Assembly: GCA_964528035.1 (NCBI GenBank)
Contig: CAZGQY010000021.1
Coordinates: 1-35,599 of the forward strand
Direction of reading: 5' to 3'
Source of the DNA: CAZGQY01 sp964528035
GTDB taxonomy: Bacteria; Pseudomonadota; Gammaproteobacteria; Methylococcales; UBA1147
Length of the DNA: 35,599 nt
Part shown: positions 8,395 through 17,300 of the stretch, piece by piece
How the letters are laid out: each line of letters opens with the position of its first letter
Numbering within the stretch: the first letter of the stretch is position 1
Position numbers and translations under genes: made by a program
Notes under the pieces: generated by a model
What the model was told of the DNA's origin: nothing
What the model saw: the letters and a program-made list of their open reading frames with translations, nothing else
Database searches by the model: none

Positions 8395-9142
8395 TCATTT
8401 TCCTTTATTGAAAGGCTGGCATCGGGGATCTATTCGAGTCTCTGGGCCATTCCAGGATAAAGACACCAGCCTTATCTCTATCGCACAGATCAGTATAATT
8501 TTGGCAAGTATGCTGCTCGTTCAGGGATGTGCGATAAAAAGGGATCCAAAGTTTGCTCCAGTAGCTCCACAGGAAATCGTTCTGCCTTCACAAAATAACG
8601 GAGCAATTTTCCACGCGGGTAATAACCTGCATTTATTTGAGGATCAGATTGCCCGCAATATCGGCGATGTTTTGACAGTCACTCTGGTTGAAAGTACCAG
8701 CGTTGCTCAGAACGCCAATATGAATATAAAAAAGGATAACGAAATCACTGTAGATGCTCCAACAATCTATGGCCAGGTTAACCCTAAATTTCTGGGGTAT
8801 TCTTTGGAGCAAAACATCAAACTGAACAGAAAATTGACTGGAACAAGCCAAGGAAATCAAAACAACAATCTGAATGGCACAGTCAGTGTAACCGTCGTGG
8901 AAGTATTGGCAAATGGGAATCTGGTTATTCGAGGTGAAAAAAGATTAGGAATGACCGGAGGCAATGAATACGTGAAAATTTCCGGCATAGTACGGCCAAT
9001 TGATATCGATGCGTCAAATTCAGTTCCATCCACTAAAGTAGCTGATGCAACCATTATATATTCTGCTGACGGACAAATGGCCGATGCGACTAAACAGGGT
9101 TGGCTGTCTCGCTTTTTCTATAGCCCCTGGTTTCCATTTTAG
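8360..9142 (+). CDS. flgH: FlgH, outer-membrane L-ring lipoprotein (start uncertain)
   Basis: FlgH lipoproteins form the L ring in the outer membrane around the rod. A lipobox LLVQGC places the acylated cysteine at residue 57 of the longest reading. The mature part carries GDVLTVTLVESTSVAQNAN, GTVSVTVVEVLANGNLVIRG and VRPIDIDASNSVPSTKVADA, all family hallmarks. The start is unresolved: the ATGs at 8360 and 8375 overlap flgG and leave an unusually long N-terminal region before the hydrophobic stretch. A TTG at 8408 lacks a ribosome-binding site, and the best-placed ribosome-binding site (GGGGAT) precedes an ATT at 8432. Family identity is sure; the first 25 residues are not. Confidence 0.9.
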   Translation: MICCSMRLITCSHFPLLKGWHRGSIRVSGPFQDKDTSLISIAQISIILASMLLVQGCAIKRDPKFAPVAPQEIVLPSQNNGAIFHAGNNLHLFEDQIARNIGDVLTVTLVESTSVAQNANMNIKKDNEITVDAPTIYGQVNPKFLGYSLEQNIKLNRKLTGTSQGNQNNNLNGTVSVTVVEVLANGNLVIRGEKRLGMTGGNEYVKISGIVRPIDIDASNSVPSTKVADATIIYSADGQMADATKQGWLSRFFYSPWFPF

Positions 9143-9159
9143 CAGATTAATTATCCCCA

Positions 9160-10266
9160 ATGATTTTATCAAATCGAATTTTTATTTATCTTATAGTTGT
9201 TAGTTTATCCGCTCTGGCTCCGGATATTTCAGCAGAAAGAGTTAAGGATCTGGCTTCAATTAGTGGTGTTCGCAGTAACCAATTGGTCGGTTATGGCTTG
9301 GTCGTCGGATTAAATGGCAGCGGCGATAAAGCTCGATTTTCTGGACAAAGTCTTCGCAGTATGTTGGCAAGACTCGGCGTCCGCTTACCCCCCGGAGTCG
9401 ATCCAAAGTCTAAAAATGTGGCCGCAGTGTCGGTGCATGCTGAATTACCCGCATTCGCCAAGCCGGGTCAAAAAATTGATATAACAGTTTCATCAATCGG
9501 GGATGCAAAAAGTCTTCGCGGCGGAAGTTTATTAATGAGCCCACTATTGGGTGCTGACGGCCAAATATATGCGATTGCTCAAGGCAACCTTGTAGTCAGC
9601 GGACTCAGTGCCGCCGGAGCCGATGGGTCAAAATTGACAGTCAATATCCCGAGTGTGGGCCGCATCCCTAACGGCGCAACTGTAGAACGAAGTGTACCCA
9701 CACCCTTCGGCCAACAAAGCGTATTGGTTTTCAATCTGCATAACCCCGACTTCACCACCGCCAGTCGCATGGCAGAATCAATAAATAAAGCCATTGGCCC
9801 GACGACTGCGATACCCATAGATGCAACCTCAATAAAGGTAAATGCACCATTTAATCCATCACAACGCGTCATTTTCGTATCTTTGATCGAAGAGTTGGAG
9901 GTCAATCCAGGTGAATCTCCGGCACGAGTCATCGTCAACTCACGAACCGGAACAGTTGTGATTAACAATACAGTACGAGTCAAACCGGCAGCTGTATCTC
10001 ATGGGAACCTGATTGTTACCATTAACGAGGATATAAATGTCAGTCAACCGGGACCATTCTCCGGTGGAGAAACCAAAGTCGTTCCCAGTTCAGAATTAAA
10101 TGTTGAAGAGGAAGGTGATCGTATGTTCGTCTTCAATCCCGGGGTAACCCTGGATGAAATTGTTCGGGCGGTTAACGGAGTAGGTGCGGCACCGAGTGAC
10201 CTGGTGGCCATACTGGAAGCCTTGAAAAGTGCAGGAGCACTTAGAGCACAGCTTATCATCATCTAA
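9160..10266 (+). CDS. flgI: FlgI, periplasmic P-ring protein
   Basis: A 368-residue exported protein that builds the P ring in the peptidoglycan layer with help from FlgA. A signal peptide runs from MILSNRIFIYLIVVSL to about residue 25 (cleavage likely after DISA). The mature N-terminus ERVKDLASISGVRSNQLVGY is nearly invariant in the family. GLVVGLNGSGD, the LRGGSLLMSPLLGADGQIYA segment and the C-terminal GAAPSDLVAILEALKSAGAL are also typical. It follows flgH by 17 bp. The ribosome-binding site is weak, suggesting coupling to flgH. Confidence 0.97.
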   Translation: MILSNRIFIYLIVVSLSALAPDISAERVKDLASISGVRSNQLVGYGLVVGLNGSGDKARFSGQSLRSMLARLGVRLPPGVDPKSKNVAAVSVHAELPAFAKPGQKIDITVSSIGDAKSLRGGSLLMSPLLGADGQIYAIAQGNLVVSGLSAAGADGSKLTVNIPSVGRIPNGATVERSVPTPFGQQSVLVFNLHNPDFTTASRMAESINKAIGPTTAIPIDATSIKVNAPFNPSQRVIFVSLIEELEVNPGESPARVIVNSRTGTVVINNTVRVKPAAVSHGNLIVTINEDINVSQPGPFSGGETKVVPSSELNVEEEGDRMFVFNPGVTLDEIVRAVNGVGAAPSDLVAILEALKSAGALRAQLIII

Positions 10267-10388
10267 CGATAGACCAACCTCATGCCCCGCTTAGATTTGC
10301 ACTCTACTCTTCTATGTACACCGTATATCGCAAACTTCTTGCGAGATTTTACTTCAGAGTTGCATAGGCGTCTGCCGAGAAATAATCC

Positions 10389-11378
10389 ATGGCAATAAAT
10401 CCACTATCAACTGATGTCTATACTGATTTTTCCGGTTTGGCCAAATTGAAAAACCAGGCTAAAGATAAAAGCCCGGAATCTTTACAAAAAGTAGCCAAAC
10501 AATTTGAAAGTCTGTTTTTACAAATGACGCTAAAAAGCATGCGTGAGGCCAGTTTTGGAAACGATTTATTCGATAACGACAAAAGTCTTTTTTACCGGGA
10601 TATGTACGATAAACAGCTCGCCTTACATCTGGCGCAGAAATCCGGTGTTGGTCTTGCTGACCTAATTGTTAAGCAATTGGGAGGTAAAGACTCTGAAGCC
10701 ACTTCAAAGCTAGCAGGTCGGGATCTGCAGGATTACCAAAATCACCCGAATTACCCCTCTCATCAAAGATTTGTAGATAGTGACAAGATTCAATCTAAGC
10801 TTGATTCCGCTCCGGAATACAAAATCCACGGATCAGGAAAAATCACCAGCAAAGATATTGGATCACCTCAGGAATTTTTACAGGCACTCGTACCTGACGC
10901 GATTAAAGCTGGCAATGAATTGGGTGTACATCCGGGAATATTACTGGCGCAGGCAGCATTGGAATCAGGTTGGGGACAAAGAGTCATTCGCCATTCAGAT
11001 GGTAGCAGTAGTCACAACCTGTTTGGAATAAAAGCAGACCCAAGTTGGCGCGGAGCTGGCGTTAATGCGTCTACAGTGGAATTTTCCGGAGGATCTGCAG
11101 AAAAAAGACTGGAAAAATTCCGTTCGTATCAAAATTACTCCGACAGTTTTAAAGATTATGTTGATTTTATTAAATCGAATCCTCGTTACGGTGAAGCACT
11201 GAAAAATGCAAGAAACCCCCATCGATATATGAATTCTTTACATCGGGCAGGTTATGCAACAGATCCGAAATACGCCAGCAAGGTTCTTCGTATTTTCGAA
11301 CAGCATGGACTGAAAAATCTATCATTATCGCCTGAACAACCCGTTGCGACTCTGCAGGTGAGCGGTCAAAAAAGCTGA
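10389..11378 (+). CDS. flgJ: FlgJ, rod cap and peptidoglycan hydrolase
   Basis: A 329-residue two-domain protein. Residues about 25-100 form the rod-binding domain (KQFESLFLQMTLKSMREASF, then DMYDKQLALHLAQKSGVGLA) that caps the growing rod. Residues about 160-315 form a glucosaminidase-type (GH73) domain that opens the peptidoglycan for the rod, with the catalytic Glu likely in LLAQAALESGWGQ and the motifs NLFGIKAD and YATDPKYASKVL. The dual architecture is that of Gammaproteobacteria; many other bacteria have the two domains separate. A 122-bp gap separates it from flgI, holding a small hairpin (10328-10344) but no promoter that I can defend. Confidence 0.95.
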   Translation: MAINPLSTDVYTDFSGLAKLKNQAKDKSPESLQKVAKQFESLFLQMTLKSMREASFGNDLFDNDKSLFYRDMYDKQLALHLAQKSGVGLADLIVKQLGGKDSEATSKLAGRDLQDYQNHPNYPSHQRFVDSDKIQSKLDSAPEYKIHGSGKITSKDIGSPQEFLQALVPDAIKAGNELGVHPGILLAQAALESGWGQRVIRHSDGSSSHNLFGIKADPSWRGAGVNASTVEFSGGSAEKRLEKFRSYQNYSDSFKDYVDFIKSNPRYGEALKNARNPHRYMNSLHRAGYATDPKYASKVLRIFEQHGLKNLSLSPEQPVATLQVSGQKS

Positions 11379-11384
11379 AACGAC

Positions 11385-11411
11385 TAAAGATCAGGACACG
11401 CATGCCGATAA
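11385..11411 (+). promoter_or_regulatory. Sigma-28 promoter of flgK-flgL
   Basis: TAAAGATC, exactly 11 bases, then GCCGATAA, a perfect match to the FliA -10 box. It begins 7 nt after the flgJ stop and ends 59 nt before the flgK ATG. This separates the late junction genes from the sigma-54-driven hook genes. Confidence 0.9.
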
Positions 11412-11470
11412 TTATAGTTACGGCTAATTATCGAATACTTATTATTTTAATTTGATTGCAAGGCAAACTC

Positions 11471-13117
11471 ATGGCAGGACTGTTAGGTACAGCAATTTCA
11501 GGGCTTCGGGTTTTCCAGAGAAATCTGGACACTGTGTCTCACAATATTGCCAACGTAAATACCGAAGGCTATAGCCGTCAGCGAGTCACTTCGGCCACAA
11601 GAGAACCTCAAATTACCGGTGCAGGCTATGTCGGCCAGGGTGTCGAAGCCGTATCAGTTAATCGTGTTTACAATCAATTTTTGAATAATCAGGTCGTCAG
11701 CAGTACATCTGCATTTTCCGAACTCGACAGTTTCCATAATCTCACTTCGCAAATCGATAATTTTATCGCCGCCCCGAGTACCAGTTTAAGTCCAACTCTG
11801 CAGGCTTTTTTTAATGCTGTACAGGAAGTTTCAGACGACCCAACATCGATCCCAGCCAGACAAGTCCTATTGACTGAAGCAGAAACTCTGGCGGATCGAT
11901 TCGTTACTATGAATGGCCGTCTGGAAAAACTACAGGCACAAACAAATTCCAATCTAAACGATGTTATTAATGAGATTAATTCGTTAACCGGTTCCATCGC
12001 CGAATCAAACGAAAAAATAGTCATTGCTACCGGCCTTTCGGGTGGTAAGCCGCCTAATGATCTGCTCGACCAGCGTGATCAATTGCTCAACCAACTGGCC
12101 GAAAAGGTTGATGTATCTACGGTTGCTCAGGATGATGGTTCACTCAATGTCTTTATAGGCAATGGCCAGGCCATAGTATTGGGTACAACGGCGTCCTCAC
12201 TTGGCGTTGTCAATTCGACCCTGAATCCAAGTCTAAAGGAAATCACATTCAACGGACCCTCAACTTCTGTGGTCATTACTGATAACCTGAGTGGTGGTGA
12301 ATTGGGTGGCAACCTGCGATTCGCCAAAGATGTATTACAGCCCACTCAAAATCAGATTGGCAGACTTGCCGCTGGGTTAATCGCTGATTTCAATACCCAG
12401 CACCAAGCAGGATACGACCTCAATGGAAATACCAATACCCCCTTCTTTAGCACAGTAACACCAACAGTTATTGGAGCAACGGGGAATACCGGAGCGATTA
12501 GTGCCGCATTCAGTGATGTTAATCAATTGACCGACAGTGACTATCGTCTCGACTACAACGGCACTAACCATGTTTTAACGCGTTTGAGTGATAATAGTCA
12601 AACGACGATTTCACCGGGCTTTCCGGGCACTCCGGCAACCATAGATGGAATTACCATTACCCAAACTACAGCACTTGCAGCGGGTGACAGTATTCTCATA
12701 CGTCCCACACATGATATTGCCGGTAAAATTAGTGTCGCTTTGACAACACCTCAACAAATTGCAGCAGCAGATGCTGATACCTCGACTGGAGCAGTGGGAA
12801 ACAATATAAATGCAATTGCACTTGCAGGATTGGCAAATAACCAGAATCTGTTGAATGGTACAGCAACATTTCAGGACGCTTATGGTCAGGCTGTAGCAAA
12901 CATCGGCTCAACAGTCCAGGCTGCGGAAACAAACAAAGCCGCCCAAGAGGGTTTGTTGAATCAGGCCAGGGAAGCGCGAGAATCTGTATCGGGTGTAAAT
13001 CTGGACGAAGAAGCCGCTAATTTAATCAAGTTTCAACAAGCTTATCAGGCTGCAGCACAAATGATCTCGGTCTCGAGCACTCTATTTGACACATTGCTAG
13101 GCGCATTCCGGAGATAG
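11471..13117 (+). CDS. flgK: FlgK, hook-filament junction protein 1
   Basis: A 548-residue axial protein placed between hook and filament. I start at the ATG of MAGLLGTAISGLRVFQRNLD, the family N-terminus, rather than a TTG five codons upstream. NTVSHNIANVNTEGYSRQR-type residues (here DTVSHNIANVNTEGYSRQR) follow. The central variable region (about residues 280-460) is Thr/Asn-rich. The C-terminal helix ESVSGVNLDEEAANLIKFQQ followed by AYQAAAQMISVSSTLFDTLL is diagnostic. It is controlled by the sigma-28 promoter at 11385-11411; flgL follows after 2 nt. FlgN is its expected chaperone. Confidence 0.96.
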   Translation: MAGLLGTAISGLRVFQRNLDTVSHNIANVNTEGYSRQRVTSATREPQITGAGYVGQGVEAVSVNRVYNQFLNNQVVSSTSAFSELDSFHNLTSQIDNFIAAPSTSLSPTLQAFFNAVQEVSDDPTSIPARQVLLTEAETLADRFVTMNGRLEKLQAQTNSNLNDVINEINSLTGSIAESNEKIVIATGLSGGKPPNDLLDQRDQLLNQLAEKVDVSTVAQDDGSLNVFIGNGQAIVLGTTASSLGVVNSTLNPSLKEITFNGPSTSVVITDNLSGGELGGNLRFAKDVLQPTQNQIGRLAAGLIADFNTQHQAGYDLNGNTNTPFFSTVTPTVIGATGNTGAISAAFSDVNQLTDSDYRLDYNGTNHVLTRLSDNSQTTISPGFPGTPATIDGITITQTTALAAGDSILIRPTHDIAGKISVALTTPQQIAAADADTSTGAVGNNINAIALAGLANNQNLLNGTATFQDAYGQAVANIGSTVQAAETNKAAQEGLLNQAREARESVSGVNLDEEAANLIKFQQAYQAAAQMISVSSTLFDTLLGAFRR

Positions 13118-13119
13118 CT

Positions 13120-14025
13120 ATGCGAGTTACCACAAATCTGAGTCAACAGCTCGGTATTAAAGCCATTCTGAACCAACAGGAAAAATTAACCAACACTCAG
13201 TTTCAGATTGCATCGGGCTTACGTCTTCTAACCCCTTCGGACGACCCCGCCGCTTCGGTAAGAATATTGGATCTAAACGAATCAATAGACGAAACCAATC
13301 AATTTATATCGAATATTCAAACAGCAGAGTCAAGATTGTCTCTGGAAGAAGTCACGCTCGCAAATGCGACCAACGTATTGCAACGCCTTAGAGAACTGGC
13401 TGTGCAAGCACCCAATGATTCTTTGACTGCGAATGCCCGCCAGGGGCTTGAAGAAGAAGCTCGACAATTACTCGATGAACTGATCGGGATTGCGAATACT
13501 CAAAGTTCCAACGGTGAATATCTATTTTCCGGATACAATTCCCAAACCATACCGTTTACTGGTAATGCAAATACAGCACCGGGTGGATTTGGCTATGCAG
13601 GCGATACCAACCAAAGAAACCTGCAGATTGGCGCAACACGCTTTATTGCCGATGGTAATCATGGAATCAGTGTATTCGGTGACCCGTCTGCGAGTACCAG
13701 TGCCTTTGATGCTATCGCGCAATTCGCGGACAATATCAGCGTCGCGGTCAACACACCGGATCCGAATGACATTGATGCCATAGATGCAGCGCTGGAACGG
13801 GTTTTAACTATAAGAGCGAATGTCGGTGGACGACTGAATGCACTGGATCAGCAGAAAGAATTGAATTTGGACCTTGTGTTGGACGTCGAATCGACACTGT
13901 CTGAAATACGCGACCTCGATTTCGCAGAAGCAGTGGGCCGGTTAAACATTCAAACAACCGCACTGCAAGCAGCACAACAGGCCTATATTCGTGTGCAGGG
14001 ATTGTCATTGTTTAATTATCTATAG
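13120..14025 (+). CDS. flgL: FlgL, hook-filament junction protein 3
   Basis: A 301-residue flagellin-like junction protein between FlgK and the filament. The N-terminus MRVTTNLSQQLGIKAILNQQ and ASGLRLLTPSDDPAASVRIL, the helix with NVLQRLRELAVQAPNDSLTA, NGEYLFSGYNSQTIPF in the middle, and the flagellin-like C-terminal helix (EIRDLDFAEAVGRLNIQTTA) fit the family. It starts 2 nt after flgK, so the two are surely cotranscribed. The region after it (14026-14326) separates it from the glycosyltransferase gene. Confidence 0.95.
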   Translation: MRVTTNLSQQLGIKAILNQQEKLTNTQFQIASGLRLLTPSDDPAASVRILDLNESIDETNQFISNIQTAESRLSLEEVTLANATNVLQRLRELAVQAPNDSLTANARQGLEEEARQLLDELIGIANTQSSNGEYLFSGYNSQTIPFTGNANTAPGGFGYAGDTNQRNLQIGATRFIADGNHGISVFGDPSASTSAFDAIAQFADNISVAVNTPDPNDIDAIDAALERVLTIRANVGGRLNALDQQKELNLDLVLDVESTLSEIRDLDFAEAVGRLNIQTTALQAAQQAYIRVQGLSLFNYL

Positions 14026-14326
14026 CAATAATCTTACAATCTACTATTTCACCACCTCTGTCAATAAACTGACGAATGGGGCTCACCCTAAGACGCAACG
14101 GCGTAGGTATCTGTTTTTAATTGCCTATTTAAGCGGCATGAATACTGCATAATTTCAGTATGCTCATAAATTGCTCAAAAGTAACGGCATTAGCAAACCA
14201 CCTGTCTCTGGATTCAAAAATATTGGATCGGAGACCCAGGTCCAGACCCTTACTTGCTCATATCTTCCAGTTAACTGGTTGTCGATAACCCACTACTATT
14301 GAAAAACCATTTCCCAGGTTCTGATC
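14026..14326. other. 301-bp intergenic region between flgL and the glycosyltransferase gene
   Basis: No open reading frame with a start and ribosome-binding site is visible. It holds a small hairpin followed by a T-run (14087-14118, listed separately), an inverted repeat ATACTG/CAGTAT around 14140-14161, and a poor sigma-28-like match (TAAACTGA-N11-CACCCTAA, 14065-14091). The poor match is too weak to call as the promoter of the downstream gene. Confidence 0.6.
14087..14118 (+). terminator. Weak terminator-like hairpin after flgL
   Basis: ACGC-AACG-GCGT (14093-14104) is extended by CCT/AGG across a three-base bulge, and a TTTTT run follows at 14114-14118. The stem is short and the T-run is six bases away, so termination may be partial at best. 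Confidence 0.3.
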
Positions 14327-17300
14327 ATGAATGAAACTGCCAAACAAACTCTGAATATCAACCCTGATGACGAATCGACCATTAACCCAACCACGAATAA
14401 CGGTACGTTTGATTTATCATCAATTCAACAAAATAGTCAACCTGGCAATCCCACTTTCACCATAAACACTGCTGATGATACAGCGACACAACTTAAAATC
14501 GCAGTCTACTCCCGTGATTTTAAAGATCATGCCTGTGCAAGCATACGCCTGATTGAACCGATGGAATTTTTATCTCGGAATATTTCCTTCAAGTGGGCAC
14601 TAAAATTTGATCCGGATAAACAATCAATGACTGCAGACCCGGGCGTTATTGAATGGTCAGATATGATCATCATACAAAGAATATTTCCGGGTAAAGATAC
14701 GCTGGAAATTCTGGACAAAATATTGTCATCCGGAAAACCAGTCATCTACGAAGCAGATGATTTATTATGGAAAATCCCAAAAAGCAATCCCGTCCATGAG
14801 ACCTTTCAAGATTATATCCCCACTATAAAATCTATCCTGCCAAAAGTGAGTCTGATCACAGCTTCAACAGAAGAATTAAAAAAAGAATTTCAGCGATTTA
14901 ATCCGTGCGTAAAAGTACTGCCAAACCTGATTAACACCGAAAATTGGCACTCTACCGACACGCCTGTTGACAATCAAAGAATACGCATCGGTTTTGCTGG
15001 CACAGCTACACATGGTGAAGACCTGACTTTGGCCGAAGATGCCCTGCTAAGAATTGCTAGCAAATATGGAGAATCCATACAGTTTATATTTATGGGTTTC
15101 GTTACATCGAAACTAAAACAACTACCGAATCTGGAAATTGTGCAGTTTGAAACCTACAAAAAGTATCCTGATGTCCTGCAAAGCCTGAATCTGGATATTG
15201 CGATTGCTCCGCTGGTAGACAATCGCTTCAATCGCTGTAAAAGCAATATAAAATGGCTGGAATATTCGATGGCGGGTATCACTGGGGTTTTTAGCAATCT
15301 ACCGCCTTACAATTCATGCGTAATCGATGGAAAAACCGGCATTTTGGTCGGCAACAGCAGCGAAGAGTGGTTTAACGCTCTGGATGGGTTACTTGCTGAT
15401 CGGGACAATTGCAGGTCGATTGCACTTCGCGCAGAAACTAAAGTACGCCAATCCTATTCCTTAGAAGCAGCAGCAGAACAGTATTTAAGTAGTTGGAAGT
15501 CTTTATTTAGCCATTCAACAGAAATTAAAAAAAACACTCCTGATATTCATCAAAACCCACCTTCGATTACCGTCCAGGAAGATATAAAAACACGCGAAAA
15601 ATACAGCCAATGGAAAGATCGCAAAACACTCAGCGAAGGACATGGTCAAATTATGGCAGAACGCATGTTGACTTCCTGGACCAATCAACCGTCGTTTCAT
15701 TTGTTGATGATGATCAATGCCGGCGAAGAATCCATGCTGGCAGACACGCTGAATTCACTATCGACCCAGTTATATAATGGTTGGGGACTTTCGATTATCA
15801 GCACCCAACCACAACCCCGGATATTCAATAATTCGCTGAATAATATCGAATGGATTCAGGATACGGAAGCACCCTGGGAAGCTCTACACAATACGATCAA
15901 TGAAACAGCGGCCGATTGGGTAATGTACCTTTTACCCGGAGACCAGTTTGAACCCCACAGCCTGTTCTCTTTCGCCGACTATATCAATCAACATCCCGAC
16001 TGGTGTTTTGTGTATTCCGACGAAGACGTTCTGGATCAAAATGGGCAGTCTGGCCAGGCCAATTTTAAACCGGATTTTAATCTCGATTTGATGCGTTCTT
16101 CCCATTACATCGGCCACTCATGTATTTTTAAACGCGATGTCATGGAAAACCTCGGTGGCTTTACAAACCTTGCGTTTGTCACCAACGAAGATATGGCATT
16201 TAAAATCCTCGATACCTGTGGTGAGGCAGGTATTGGGCATATCGCCGATATTCTGTTCCACAGTTCATCGTTTGCGAGGAAAAACCCGAACACAGAATTA
16301 CGCATAGAAAACGGGCGTATCGTTCGCTATGAGCACCTATTACGCAACGGTATAAATGCCGAAGTCCTCAATGGATCGATAGCAGATACCTTTAGGATTC
16401 AATACAATCACGATGACAATCCGCTGGTATCAATTATCATACCGACCAAAGACCGACCCGATCTGATCATCGCCTGTATTGACAGTATACTGGAGAAAAC
16501 AGCCTATTCGAATTATGAAATTATAGTCGTAGACAATGACAGCGAAGTGGATGACGTTCATGATTACTATGAGAAGCTAGAACACGAACATGGAGACCGT
16601 TTGCGGGTACTTCATTACGATCATCCTTTCAATTTTTCGGCAATGAACAACCTGGCCGTAAAGCAGGCTTGTGGCGAATTTGTTCTGTTACTAAATAATG
16701 ATACCCAGGTACTGCACGAGAACTGGCTGAATAATCTGATCGATCATGGAATGCGACCTGAAGTTGGCATTGTTGGTGCCAGATTAATTTACCCAGACAA
16801 GCGCTTACAACACGCCGGAGTGGTTCTTGGCCAAAGTCCAATTGCTGCACACCCCTACAATGGCGAATCTATGGACAAGAGTAACCCCGTACTCTCCGTG
16901 CATGTTGATCGAAACTACTCGGCCGTGACTGCAGCCTGTATGCTAATAAAAAAAACACTCTATCAGGAAATAGGCGGCCTGGATGAAGTCGACTTGCGGG
17001 TCTTATATAATGATGTGGAATTCTGTCTAAAAGTTGGCAACAGTGGCTACAAAATTGTTTGGACGCCCTACACGACCCTGGCTCACAACGCATCGACCAG
17101 TCTGAATGCACAAGGGCCGTCGGATGAAAAAATCAAACGCTCGATTAAAGAATATGAAACCATGCTATCGAGATGGTTACCGCAAATTGCCAACGACCCA
17201 GCTATTAATCGGAATCTGTGTCTACAGGACAATCACCTTTCGGTGGAATCAGAACTTGTACCCGGCTGGGATACAAAGTTTCATGATAAGCCACGGATAT

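Noticed and set aside
14080..14120. A GEMM-I (cyclic-di-GMP) riboswitch after flgL, because of AGACGCAA and TAGGTA segments.
   Set aside because: The flanking paired regions P1a, P1b with its GNRA loop and the long P2 stem are missing; the segment is only about 30 nt and ends in a T-run. A weak terminator hairpin explains it better.
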